From assembly GCA_036656615.1 (NCBI GenBank), contig JAVXHY010000022.1:1-26465 (forward strand): 26,465 nt of DNA, given 5' to 3'. This DNA comes from CAUPWF01 sp036656615. Lineage in GTDB: Bacteria > Bacillota > Clostridia > Lachnospirales > Lachnospiraceae. Both the position numbers and the translations under genes were made by a program. Below the pieces are notes generated by a model that was not told the origin of the DNA, did not search any database, and was given only the letters and a program-made list of their open reading frames with translations. Positions 15,531-23,284 of this stretch are shown here, piece by piece. Position 1 is the first letter of the stretch. Every line of letters begins with the position of its first letter.

Positions 15531-16947
15531 CTTCTTCCCCTCCATCTATTTGTATTTCCAATATTTGTTTTGTATGTTCCTGAATCTGATAAGCACTGCT
15601 CATACGATAACCAACAATCCAAAGTACATGACTATTTTCAGCAATTAGAAGTATCTGGTCCCTCTGTTCACTAGGAATCTTATTATTCACAAAATACGAC
15701 TTTAATTTTTGCTTGCTACCATCCTGATCTATAATTAAATAATCGCCTGTCTGTCTAGTTCTTATCACCAAATCGTTTTTTATTATATCATAATCAAACC
15801 ATTTCGTGTAGATTTTTTGAGGAATTCTATCCAGTTTTGTATGATCAAACACACGACAGGAAATCTGTTTGGAGATAGATTTCCCATGAATCAATTGTTT
15901 TTCATCTATTACCCCCGGAATACAAAGGGAAATTGCTCTGGATTTGAACGTCTCTTTCGGGCACTTCTCTTGTTTCAGAAGTATTCCTTCATATGTCCTA
16001 CTGGCAACTACATGATATGGCAGATGTATTTGTTTTCCCACTTGTTTTCCAACGAGTTCCTTCACTTGTTCAATATGATTTTTTGAAATGTTTTTTTCCT
16101 GTTTGGTTATTTCTTCAAGACATATCTGAATTAATGGATTTTGTAATGCTTGTGGAATCCGTTGGAAAGATTGGGTAAGAATTATTTTTTCTTCCGGTCT
16201 TGATATAACATAAGTTGGATATATTTGTTTCACCTGTTCTTTTATATAAAGCTGTATTTCCCTCATTTGCTCCATTGTTTCATTTACATGTTCAATGACT
16301 TGAGGATTAATTTCCTTTTTAAAATATGGGAGCACACAATTACGTATTTTATTTCGTGTGTACTCGTTGCTCTCATTGGTAGAATCTGTACAAAAAGAAA
16401 TATTAATTTTTGCAAGATACTTCTCTATTTCTTCTCTTTCAACACAAAGTAGTGGGCGAATAATATCGTTACGAACCGGAAGCATACCTCCTAATCCCTT
16501 TAACCCCGTTCCACGCGCAAGATTAAGAAATAAAGTCTCTGCGTTATCATTTTTATGGTGGGCCATGGCTATCTTCGTTCCTTGATATTCCTCCTTCACC
16601 CTGGCAAACACTTCCCTTCGCAGAATGCGTCCGGCCTCTTCAGTAGACTGTTTTCGCTGTTTCGCAATACATTCCACATCATAATGATACGTCAGGCACT
16701 GCACTCCATAATCACCACATAATGCTTTCACGTATTGCTCATCTGCATCAGCTTCAGGTCCCCGAAGTCCATGATGGATATGAACAGCCAGCAGTGTATA
16801 ACCAATTTCTTTTTGTATCTCTAACAACACGAAAAGCAGGCATACTGAATCCGCTCCTCCAGATATGCCCACAATCACCTGATCCTGTGGTTCTAACATA
16901 TTCCATTTTCTTATATAGTTTAACACTTTATCTTTCATGTCTTTCAT
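15514..16947 (-). CDS. tilS: tRNA(Ile)-lysidine synthase
   Basis: A 477-residue N-type ATP pyrophosphatase that converts C34 of the CAU-anticodon tRNA-Ile to lysidine, so that it reads AUA. The PP-loop is GISGGADS (27-34); HIHHGLRGPEADADEQ, AHHKNDNAETLFLNLARGTGLKGL and the R-N-K-I-R (TRNKIRN) segment are the usual family motifs. The C-terminal part (about 350-477) matches the TilS substrate-binding domains. An AAAGGA lies just before the first ATG; a second ATG three codons on is also possible. It has its own promoter near the end of spoIIE and overlaps hpt. Confidence 0.95.
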   Translation of the reverse strand: MKDMKDKVLNYIRKWNMLEPQDQVIVGISGGADSVCLLFVLLEIQKEIGYTLLAVHIHHGLRGPEADADEQYVKALCGDYGVQCLTYHYDVECIAKQRKQSTEEAGRILRREVFARVKEEYQGTKIAMAHHKNDNAETLFLNLARGTGLKGLGGMLPVRNDIIRPLLCVEREEIEKYLAKINISFCTDSTNESNEYTRNKIRNCVLPYFKKEINPQVIEHVNETMEQMREIQLYIKEQVKQIYPTYVISRPEEKIILTQSFQRIPQALQNPLIQICLEEITKQEKNISKNHIEQVKELVGKQVGKQIHLPYHVVASRTYEGILLKQEKCPKETFKSRAISLCIPGVIDEKQLIHGKSISKQISCRVFDHTKLDRIPQKIYTKWFDYDIIKNDLVIRTRQTGDYLIIDQDGSKQKLKSYFVNNKIPSEQRDQILLIAENSHVLWIVGYRMSSAYQIQEHTKQILEIQIDGGEEDGRNN

Positions 16948-16974
16948 TTTCCTTTATCTGCCTTCTCTATGTAA

Positions 16975-17003
16975 ACTATATAGTGTTTTTATTAAAAATG
17001 CAA
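16975..17003 (-). promoter_or_regulatory. Promoter of tilS-hpt-ftsH-amylase
   Basis: Minus strand TTGCAT (17003-16998), 17-base spacer, TATAGT (16980-16975), about 28 bases before tilS and 5 bases after the spoIIE stop codon. This makes the housekeeping genes independent of spoIIE transcription. Confidence 0.7.
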
Positions 17004-17007
17004 GTAT

Positions 17008-18408
17008 TTAGCACTTCCATATTCCAACTACCAACACTGTCATATCATCCTGTGGTTCTTTTCCATCCAACTCTAACACCTGTTCTAATATATAATGGGC
17101 CATCTCTTTGGGATTATTCATCTTTGTCCCTGCCACAATTGTTTCTAATAGAAATTCTTGTTCTCCCACTGGCAGCGCATCCAATACACCATCTGTTACC
17201 ATCACTACAAAATCACCATTTTCCAGTTGTCTTCTTTGAGTTTCCAATTCCATTGTGGACAATACACCAATGGGAAGACTGGCAGAAGCAATCCGTTCTA
17301 CTTGTCCTTTTGATTTAATAAATGTGGTAGATGCCCCAACTTTCACTAATTCACATTGTCCATCATACAAATCAAATACACTCATGTCAATAGTAGAAAA
17401 CCTGATTTCTTCTCTTCCCATTACCAAAGCTGTATTCATCATTTTAATTGCTGTTTCCTTTGGGAATCCAGATGCTAACAATTCTTCTAATAACTCTATC
17501 ACCATAGTACTTTCCTTATAAGCCTTTTCACCAGAACCCATTCCATCCGAAAGCGCAACACCCTTTTGTCCTCCCGGAAGTTCCATCATCAAGAAACTAT
17601 CTCCCGATATTTTATCCAATCCCTTTCCAATTTTTGCTACGCCTTGTAATGTATGAAATCTAGGTCCCTCCATACACTTGATTGTACAATACTCTTGTCC
17701 CAATACAGGACGTTCATTTTTTTCCAAGACCATTTTCCTATTTACAGCTTCCGATACACGTTGAACCATTTCGCCAGTGGTCACACAAATTCCCTTATTA
17801 CTCTTTCCCGTAATATGAATTTCATATCGTCCGGCCTTAGTAACAAAGAACATGATTTTCCATACACGCATTCCTAGTTTTCTTAATCTAACACGGACAC
17901 GCCTCTCCAATCTTTCATCTTCAAAAATGCTTGCATCTAATTCCTGTGTGGTACTTTTAACCACATTCGCAAAAGCATCTAATTGGACCGCACATCCTTC
18001 TCTATTTTGAACCATTCGGTTTGTCCAAATAAGGGTCTGTTTTGCATCATGAAATACTTCTAATGTTTCCCGCAAAAATCGAGGCGCCTTTGTACAACGT
18101 TTTTGCAATTTTCTTTTTGTTTCAACATTCAACTCATTTCCATATTCTTCTACCGCATGTAATATTTGATAAACCATCTGATAAGTATGAATATCATTTT
18201 CTCTAAAACATTTATTATAATTTTCGCAATTTTTACAAATCCGTTCTTCTACTTGTCCAAACATTTCTTTCATCTCATCTCTATTAAATGTTTGTTTTGA
18301 ATTCTCTAATCGCAAAAATGTATGCGAAAGTCTTTCCAGTGAATCTGCCAGCTTTTCCATCTGTATTACGTAGGGATTGGCTCTTATTGCTTCTTGTCTA
18401 TCTTTCAT
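17008..18408 (-). CDS. spoIIE: SpoIIE-family PP2C phosphatase lacking the membrane domain
   Basis: A 466-residue SpoIIE-like phosphatase; B. subtilis SpoIIE has 827 residues with about ten N-terminal membrane segments. Here those are missing: the protein starts at the equivalent of the central domain, with a cysteine cluster (RICKNCENYNKCF), helical and coiled-coil stretches, and a C-terminal PP2C domain. Metal aspartates are visible as D288 (LSDGMGSGEKA), D406 (MVTDGVLDALP) and D455 (QDDMTVLVV). SpoIIE dephosphorylates SpoIIAA to release sigma-F in the forespore. I take the ATG at 18408, with AAGGTGG 5 bases upstream; a GTG at 18417 lies inside that site. The 101 bases upstream hold a terminator and no membrane-segment coding, so the shortness is not a missed start. 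The position between divIC and tilS is that of true spoIIE. Confidence 0.9.
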   Translation of the reverse strand: MKDRQEAIRANPYVIQMEKLADSLERLSHTFLRLENSKQTFNRDEMKEMFGQVEERICKNCENYNKCFRENDIHTYQMVYQILHAVEEYGNELNVETKRKLQKRCTKAPRFLRETLEVFHDAKQTLIWTNRMVQNREGCAVQLDAFANVVKSTTQELDASIFEDERLERRVRVRLRKLGMRVWKIMFFVTKAGRYEIHITGKSNKGICVTTGEMVQRVSEAVNRKMVLEKNERPVLGQEYCTIKCMEGPRFHTLQGVAKIGKGLDKISGDSFLMMELPGGQKGVALSDGMGSGEKAYKESTMVIELLEELLASGFPKETAIKMMNTALVMGREEIRFSTIDMSVFDLYDGQCELVKVGASTTFIKSKGQVERIASASLPIGVLSTMELETQRRQLENGDFVVMVTDGVLDALPVGEQEFLLETIVAGTKMNNPKEMAHYILEQVLELDGKEPQDDMTVLVVGIWKC

Positions 18409-18456
18409 TATTTCCACCTTATGTTTCCCCTTTCGTTACATCCATCATATTTAAGC

Positions 18457-18493
18457 AAAAAAAGCTTTAGGAAATGTTCTATTTCCTAAAGCT
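18457..18493 (-). terminator. Intrinsic terminator after divIC
   Basis: Minus strand arm AGCTTTAGGAAAT (18493-18481), loop of 5, perfect complement ATTTCCTAAAGCT (18475-18463), then a run of seven T. It separates the HU-to-divIC genes from spoIIE, so spoIIE needs a promoter of its own, or one within this hairpin region; I could not pick a clear one in the short remaining gap. Confidence 0.92.
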
Positions 18494-18509
18494 ATCATTC
18501 GTAATTATT

Positions 18510-18836
18510 TCACTTTTGTGGTTTAAAAATAATTTCATTCGGATATGCAAGTCCTAACTTATCCTTTGCAATCTCTTCCGTATATGCCTGTGTTCCCACA
18601 TGCTCTTTAAACGCCTTAATCTCTTCCGTTCGTGCACTTTCTGATTCCAACTGTGCCATTAGTTCTTGTTCCTGCTGCCTGTACTCCATATCCCTATTAT
18701 GAAGCCCAACTCCACCAATAGTAAGTACACAAACAGATAACATTATAATCGACAATATAAGAAGTATACTGCGCTTATAATGTTGCACTTGTTTCTTCTG
18801 AAACCGTACACGCCTTTTTTGTTTAATACTTCCCAT
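18510..18836 (-). CDS. divIC: Septum formation initiator DivIC/FtsB family
   Basis: A 108-residue bitopic protein. The basic cytoplasmic N-terminus (KQKRRVRFQKKQVQHYKRS) precedes one membrane helix (about 24-46), then a coiled coil (RDMEYRQQEQELMAQLESESARTEEIKAF) and the family end EEIAKDKLGLAYPNEIIFKP. DivIC works with FtsL and DivIB in the division septum. It sits between yabQ and spoIIE, as in Bacillus, but the S1-domain yabR gene found there in B. subtilis is absent. GGGTGAG precedes the ATG by about 9 bases. Confidence 0.9.
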   Translation of the reverse strand: MGSIKQKRRVRFQKKQVQHYKRSILLILSIIMLSVCVLTIGGVGLHNRDMEYRQQEQELMAQLESESARTEEIKAFKEHVGTQAYTEEIAKDKLGLAYPNEIIFKPQK

Positions 18837-18899
18837 TAATTAGCTCACCCATCTCTTTATATATACTTATTCTCATTCTAATTCGTTTTCAATATTTTT

Positions 18900-19217
18900 T
18901 CAATACTTTTCTTTGGAATTCTTTATTTTTATGTATGTTTTTTCTGCTTTATAAAATATCCACTGAAAAACAATCATTCCAATACCAACACCAAGTATAA
19001 AATACCATCTAATGCTTCCACCACTAGTCTTATATATCTGTATAAATAAGTATATTCCTGTGCTCACCCAAAAAATAAAATCCTCAATTGCAACTACATA
19101 TAATTTATGTTTTACAATTCTTCTGAAAACCCGTATACAATCATAGACTGCAACCACAATCATTCCCGCAAAAAATGCGGTCTTTAATATTGCAAGTTCT
19201 CCTAAAAGACTTAGCAT
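18900..19217 (-). CDS. yabQ: Spore cortex protein YabQ
   Basis: A 105-residue membrane protein with three hydrophobic segments (about 6-26, 44-61 and 69-87), starting within a few bases of the yabP stop. Segment pattern and position fit YabQ, a sigma-E-dependent protein needed for cortex formation in B. subtilis. The sequence alone is weakly conserved, so the name rests partly on its place next to yabP and divIC. Confidence 0.85.
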   Translation of the reverse strand: MLSLLGELAILKTAFFAGMIVVAVYDCIRVFRRIVKHKLYVVAIEDFIFWVSTGIYLFIQIYKTSGGSIRWYFILGVGIGMIVFQWIFYKAEKTYIKIKNSKEKY

Positions 19218-19223
19218 AACCGC

Positions 19224-19508
19224 TTACCTAAAAAGCTTGGTAAGAAAATTTTCACCTTGCTTTTTTGTAATACCGGCCTCTGAGTATGCAATACTATTAA
19301 TATTTCCAGATAAATCTACTTCTCCCTTATCTAAACTCAATCTATTCACATGAAGATCGATTCCCTTGACCATGAGCATTCCCTGCTCCGTTTCTAAAAG
19401 GATTTCATTCAAATCAAAAGATAAGACATCCAGAACACCCGTCACCATACTTGTTTTTCTATTATTTACAATTAATTTATGTGGTTTCTGAATTTGTCGT
19501 TCCTCCAT
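19224..19508 (-). CDS. yabP: Sporulation protein YabP
   Basis: 94 residues, mostly short beta strands (KLIVNNRKTSMVTGVLDVLSFDLNEILLETEQGMLMVKG), ending in the typical GENFLTKLFR. YabP is a mother-cell sporulation protein of unclear biochemical role. I use the ATG at 19508, 11 bases after GAAAGG; a GTG at 19517 is also possible but is only 2 bases from that site. Six bases separate it from yabQ. Confidence 0.9.
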   Translation of the reverse strand: MEERQIQKPHKLIVNNRKTSMVTGVLDVLSFDLNEILLETEQGMLMVKGIDLHVNRLSLDKGEVDLSGNINSIAYSEAGITKKQGENFLTKLFR

Positions 19509-19574
19509 TTTATTCACAACCTTTCTATTTGTATATACTCTTATTAAATATATGCAAATAAGGACAGGTATAGA

Positions 19575-19814
19575 CTAAAGATATTCGAATAATTCCTTTG
19601 CCTCTTCTTTTTTTGTGGTATCTTGAATATCAAGAATCTTCACCTTCACCGGTTTAGTGCCTAGCAATATTTCTATTATATCTCCAATTTTCACCTTTGT
19701 GGAGGCTTTCGCAACATTTCCATTCACCAACACCCTGCCTGCATCACAGGCCTCATTGGCAATCGTTCTTCTTTTTATTAAACGCGATATCTTTAAGAAT
19801 TTATCTAATCTCAT
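19575..19814 (-). CDS. rqcP: S4-domain RNA-binding protein RqcP
   Basis: 79 residues, almost entirely an S4 domain: MRLDKFLKISRLIKRRTIANEACDAGRVLVNGNVAKASTKVKIGD, ending DTTKKEEAKELFEYL. This closely fits B. subtilis RqcP (formerly YabO), which binds the 50S subunit and supports RqcH-driven poly-alanine tailing in ribosome rescue. The start at 19814 has GAGG 5 bases upstream; the reading from 19832 adds six residues that do not match the family. It lies between HU and yabP, its usual place. Confidence 0.93.
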   Translation of the reverse strand: MRLDKFLKISRLIKRRTIANEACDAGRVLVNGNVAKASTKVKIGDIIEILLGTKPVKVKILDIQDTTKKEEAKELFEYL

Positions 19815-19850
19815 ATCTTCCTCACTTTTCATCTAATCAAATATCTATGT

Positions 19851-19880
19851 AAAAAAATAGAGAACAACCTGTCCTCTATT
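19851..19880 (-). terminator. Terminator between HU and rqcP
   Basis: Minus strand AATAGAGGACA (19880-19870), loop of 3, TGTTCTCTATT (19866-19856) with one G-U pair, then seven T. It ends the abundant HU mRNA; rqcP and the genes after it would then depend on read-through or on a separate promoter. Confidence 0.85.
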
Positions 19881-19893
19881 CTCAGAAATCTTA

Positions 19894-20169
19894 TTATTCG
19901 TTCACTGCATCCTTTAACGCTTTTCCTGCTTTGAATTTTGGTGCTTTACAAGCAGCAATCTTCATTGTTTTTCCAGTCTGAGGATTTCTTCCTTCTCTTG
20001 CTGCTCTTTCGCTAACTTCAAAAGTTCCAAAACCAACTAATTGAACTTTTTCGCCTTTCTTTAGTTCAGCCGCTACAACATCAACCAACGCTTTCAGCGC
20101 CTTTTCCGAATCTTTCTTAGACAGTTCTGCTTTTTCTGCAATCGCCGCTACTAATTCTGTTTTGTTCAT
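19894..20169 (-). CDS. hup: HU family DNA-binding protein
   Basis: A 91-residue histone-like protein that bends and compacts DNA as a dimer. The family signature is complete: MNKTELVAAIAEKAELSKKD, GFGTFEVSERAAREGRNPQTGK and APKFKAGKALKDAVN. AGGAGG lies 8 bases before the start, directly behind the stop codon of a possible 22-codon upstream ORF. It has a near-consensus promoter and its own terminator. Confidence 0.97.
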   Translation of the reverse strand: MNKTELVAAIAEKAELSKKDSEKALKALVDVVAAELKKGEKVQLVGFGTFEVSERAAREGRNPQTGKTMKIAACKAPKFKAGKALKDAVNE

Positions 20170-20183
20170 GGTTACTTCCTCCT

Positions 20184-20252
20184 CTAATTATAATGATAGA
20201 ACAATTTCTGTTCCATAATCTGTTGAGTAAACACTTGATTGCAATGTTGCAT
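20184..20252 (-). CDS. Possible 22-residue leader peptide upstream of HU
   Basis: Minus strand ATG at 20252 with AGGAG exactly 8 bases upstream, 22 codons (starting MQHCNQVFTQQ, ending KLFYHYN), stop TAG at 20186-20184. The stop is followed at once by the AGGAGG of the HU gene, so a ribosome finishing here would stand on the HU binding site. The promoter at 20273-20301 would start the mRNA only a few bases before this AGGAG. Composition is Gln-, Tyr- and His-rich. It resembles no known protein, and chance is possible at this length. Confidence 0.4.
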   Translation of the reverse strand: MQHCNQVFTQQIMEQKLFYHYN

Positions 20253-20272
20253 GTGCTTCACTCCTAAATAAA

Positions 20273-20301
20273 GTTATAAACGTTTCTTAGCCATTTGTCA
20301 A
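20273..20301 (-). promoter_or_regulatory. Strong promoter of the HU gene
   Basis: Minus strand perfect TTGACA (20301-20296), 17-base spacer, TATAAC (20278-20273), giving a start near 20266 and a leader of about 97 bases before HU. The rest of the gap up to phosphoglucomutase (20302-20421) shows only an AT palindrome (20347-20358) and no clear terminator. Confidence 0.85.
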
Positions 20302-20421
20302 GGAATTTTAGGGGTTTCTACCTATTTCGCACTATTTTAGACATTAATATTATAATATGACATTTTTTACCAATTATTGTGTCCTTCTTTGTGCTTTAAT
20401 ATAATCGTATCTCCAGTTATT

Positions 20422-22155
20422 TTATAACATCTTTTCAATCACTTGCATAACTGCTTTTCCTATATTTTCCGACTTTTGTTCTGCATCTTCCATTGTTTTT
20501 CCTTTAATTCCATAATATAATTTTACTTTTGGTTCTGTACCAGAAGGCCTAACACAAATCCATGCATCATCGTTCAAGTCATAGTACAGTACATTGGAAC
20601 AAGGAAGACCTGTTGCTGTTATTTCCCCTGTTTCCAGATTCTTTATGGTTGCATTTTGATAATCTCTTGATTGTAATACCTGATATTCACCAATTTGGGT
20701 TGGCGGATTTTGTCGTAAGGTTTCTAATATTGTCTGAATCTTTTCTATCCCTTCAATTCCTTTTAAGGTAATAGATTGGATATCATCCTTATAATATCCA
20801 TATTTCTCATACATATCAATCATTGCATCCCAGAGTGTTTTCCCTAACGTCTTGTAATACGCCGCCGCTTCACACAAGGCCATGGATGCAACAATAGCAT
20901 CTTTATCTCTAGCATAGGTGCCAATGAGACAGCCATAGCTTTCTTCAAATCCAAATAAATATTTCCCAACTCCCGATGTTTCAAATTGCAAGATTTGTTG
21001 TCCAATAAATTTAAATCCTGTTAATACTTCAATCACACCAACTCCATAGTCTTTTGCAATTGCATCCGCCATATTAGAAGTAACAATTGTTTTAATCAAA
21101 TAGCCATCTTCTGGTAAACCTTGCATTGCTTTTCGCTGTCCTATTTCATAATCTGCAAGCAGGCACCCCGACATATTACCTGTAAGCACTTTATATTCTC
21201 CTGAATGAACATCTTTTACATAGACACCAAGACGATCCGCATCCGGATCCGTTGCAAGTATTACATCTGCATCGATTTCTTTTGCCAGTTTAAGCCCTAA
21301 TGTAAAGGTTTCTTTCGCCTCTGGATTTGGGTAATCTACTGTAGGAAAATTCCCATCTGGAAGTTCCTGCTCTTTTACAATATATACTTGTTCAAATCCC
21401 AACTCTTTGAGCACTCTTCTCACTGGTATATTTCCAGTCCCATGAAGTGGACTATATACGATTTTAAGTTCTTTCCCCATTTGTGTAATAGCATCTTGAT
21501 GAAGAACTTGTCTTTTAAGTTCCTCAATATAATGATCATCTATAGCAGAACTAATCACCATATACAATCCTTTTGCCTTTGCTTCATCCAGTTTCATAAC
21601 CTTTACGCTAGTATAATCTTTAATCTGCAGCACTTCATCCATAATTCCTTTATCATGAGGAGGGGTAATCTGGGCTCCGTCTTCCCAGTATACTTTATAA
21701 CCATTGTATTCCGGCGGATTATGACTTGCTGTAATATTAATTCCAGCAATACAATGCAATTCACGCACTGCGTAAGACAGTTGTGGTGTTGGGCGAAGAG
21801 ACTCAAATATATATGCCTTAATTCCATTGGCAGCCAAACACAAAGCTGCTTCTTCCGCAAACTCGGGCGACATATGGCGTGAATCATAGGCAATTGCAAC
21901 TCCTCGTTCTTTTGCGCCACTTTTTAAAATATAATTTGCAAGTCCCTGAGTAGCTTTTCTAATCGTATAAATATTAAGGCGATTTGTTCCCGCTCCAATA
22001 ATTCCCCTAAGCCCCGCTGTTCCAAATTCTAATTCCTTGTAGAATCGTTCTTTAATTTCCTTATCGTCCCCTTCAATCTTATGAAGTTCTGCTTTAGTAT
22101 CTGCGTCAAAACCAGGGTTAGACAACCATTCTGCATAAATTTTCTTATAATCCAT
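20422..22155 (-). CDS. Phosphoglucomutase/phosphomannomutase
   Basis: A 577-residue alpha-D-phosphohexomutase of the long PgcA-like type, interconverting glucose 1-phosphate and glucose 6-phosphate. Motifs: active serine S144 (TASHNPPEYNGYK), metal loop DPDADR with D303, D305 and D307, sugar-binding GFEESYG, and the phosphate-binding RPSGTEPK near the C-terminus. The start at 22155 has GGAGGA 8 bases upstream; the upstream in-frame codons to 22200 lie in the leader. It links the glycogen and maltodextrin products expected from the amylase in this window to glycolysis. It follows the cotS-like gene by 47 bases. Confidence 0.95.
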   Translation of the reverse strand: MDYKKIYAEWLSNPGFDADTKAELHKIEGDDKEIKERFYKELEFGTAGLRGIIGAGTNRLNIYTIRKATQGLANYILKSGAKERGVAIAYDSRHMSPEFAEEAALCLAANGIKAYIFESLRPTPQLSYAVRELHCIAGINITASHNPPEYNGYKVYWEDGAQITPPHDKGIMDEVLQIKDYTSVKVMKLDEAKAKGLYMVISSAIDDHYIEELKRQVLHQDAITQMGKELKIVYSPLHGTGNIPVRRVLKELGFEQVYIVKEQELPDGNFPTVDYPNPEAKETFTLGLKLAKEIDADVILATDPDADRLGVYVKDVHSGEYKVLTGNMSGCLLADYEIGQRKAMQGLPEDGYLIKTIVTSNMADAIAKDYGVGVIEVLTGFKFIGQQILQFETSGVGKYLFGFEESYGCLIGTYARDKDAIVASMALCEAAAYYKTLGKTLWDAMIDMYEKYGYYKDDIQSITLKGIEGIEKIQTILETLRQNPPTQIGEYQVLQSRDYQNATIKNLETGEITATGLPCSNVLYYDLNDDAWICVRPSGTEPKVKLYYGIKGKTMEDAEQKSENIGKAVMQVIEKML

Positions 22156-22186
22156 CCTTTGTTCCTCCTCTGTCTCTATATCTTTC

Positions 22187-22215
22187 ATTATACAACACAC
22201 TTCTATAAAATAAAA
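22187..22215 (-). promoter_or_regulatory. Weak candidate promoter of phosphoglucomutase
   Basis: Minus strand TATAAT (22192-22187), 32 bases before the start codon, with TTTTAT (22215-22210) at 17 bases. The -10 is perfect, the -35 poor. It would let phosphoglucomutase be expressed apart from the sporulation gene upstream. Confidence 0.35.
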
Positions 22216-23213
22216 GAAAATATATCCTTCAAAAAACTAGATTTTACAGTATTTTGTTCAATTACAACATTTAGTTTCTCGACATTTTTAGCGGGTATCC
22301 ATGCTTTGTTGCTATAATAATATGAGTTTGCCATCTTCCAGTATTTTTCCGGATAAGCTAGCCTAATGGCTATATACTCATATTCCTCCCTTTTTAATGG
22401 TTTTATATCATCATATGCTTTTATAATTTCTTTTCCAAAGCTTGTTTTCCACCTGCATTTTTCCATTACTTTTCGTAAAAAATAATAGAAATCAGAAACT
22501 TGAATCCCAATTTGAAAATGCTCAAAATTTGTAGTTGCAGCTCCTTGATTGGTCATGATTACATTATGGTAATTATAATCTCCATGGGTAATACAGTTTT
22601 TTTGAATGCTGGTATGATATAGCTCTTGATAGTTCGACTGATACAGTTTTTCCGTAATTTTCTTTGCAATCCCATACATCTCTTCAAAATTTTTTAAAAA
22701 TAATAGTTCAAAATCACCTTTTGCCACCTTGTCACGCATAAAAGACCGGACTTTTTTCATTTCACGTTCATGACGTACATACTCTTGCATTAAATTATTT
22801 TCATTTAAATGAAGCATCTCCTCTTTCGTCAATTCCATTTGTTGAATGATTCCTTCCAGTTTTTGATGTAATCTTGCCAAATTTCTAGTAGTTTCTAAAA
22901 TTTCATTTTCTTTTCGCACATCACATTCCTTACCTGAAAACCATTTTTTTAAAATATATTTTCCTTGATCTTCGGCTGTGCTCATATATTCTCCCTGCAA
23001 ATTAGGTAGAATTGTGTCCACCAGACTTATATCCTTTGCTTCAAGTTCTGTACACAACTTATATAATAAGGGGATTCGTTTCGGTGAAAAAGTGATTTCC
23101 TTTAATAGCAATAATCCCTGCTTTGTATCGCATAAAACAGCACCCCTTGTTTTGCGGGTGCTGTAAACTTCTATATTATATTGCTCCAACACACTCAGTC
23201 CATATTCTTTCAT
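22203..23213 (-). CDS. CotS family spore coat protein
   Basis: A 336-residue protein with the aminoglycoside-phosphotransferase-like fold of the CotS/YsxE/YutH family. Visible: a lysine in LLLLKEI (33-39), the catalytic-loop motif HGDYNYHN (210-217), and NFEHFQIG (229-236) followed by SDFYYFLRKVMEK, typical of the family. The DFD/DFE metal motif of active kinases reads NFE here, so activity is doubtful. CotS proteins are spore coat components made in the mother cell. A sigma-E-like promoter lies just upstream, supporting a sporulation role. The start follows GGGGGA by about 5 bases. Confidence 0.88.
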   Translation of the reverse strand: MKEYGLSVLEQYNIEVYSTRKTRGAVLCDTKQGLLLLKEITFSPKRIPLLYKLCTELEAKDISLVDTILPNLQGEYMSTAEDQGKYILKKWFSGKECDVRKENEILETTRNLARLHQKLEGIIQQMELTKEEMLHLNENNLMQEYVRHEREMKKVRSFMRDKVAKGDFELLFLKNFEEMYGIAKKITEKLYQSNYQELYHTSIQKNCITHGDYNYHNVIMTNQGAATTNFEHFQIGIQVSDFYYFLRKVMEKCRWKTSFGKEIIKAYDDIKPLKREEYEYIAIRLAYPEKYWKMANSYYYSNKAWIPAKNVEKLNVVIEQNTVKSSFLKDIFSFIL

Positions 23214-23223
23214 AGCTGTCCCC

Positions 23224-23258
23224 CATACATTGTATTAACATATTCTTTTCAATGTATG
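23224..23258. repeat. 9-base perfect inverted repeat before the cotS-like gene
   Basis: Arms CATACATTG (23224-23232) and CAATGTATG (23250-23258) around a 17-base loop. The outer arm overlaps the -10 of the sigma-E-like promoter; the inner arm touches the ribosome-binding site. It could be an operator or a leader hairpin that masks the start. Confidence 0.5.
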
Positions 23259-23279
23259 ACAAAAGCAAACTAAGTATGA
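23251..23279 (-). promoter_or_regulatory. Sigma-E-like sporulation promoter of the cotS-like gene
   Basis: Minus strand TCATACT (23279-23273), 14-base spacer, CATACATT (23258-23251). This fits the mother-cell sigma-E consensus (about KMATATT, 14 bases, CATACAMT) with one mismatch in each element. It lies between the CCA enzyme stop codon and the coat gene, about 37 bases before its start. A sigma-K-type reading of the same -10 is also possible. Confidence 0.55.
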
Positions 23280-23284
23280 GTATA

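Noticed and set aside
16722..17318. Plus-strand ORF of 198 codons
   Set aside because: Antisense to tilS and the spoIIE C-terminus across their promoter region; no recognisable domain or start site.
20347..20358. Palindrome ATATTATAATAT after phosphoglucomutase, considered as terminator
   Set aside because: No G-C pairs and no proper T tract in the minus direction; it is probably only AT-rich spacer.
21388..21882. Plus-strand ORF of 164 codons
   Set aside because: Antisense to the phosphoglucomutase core; a frame shadow.
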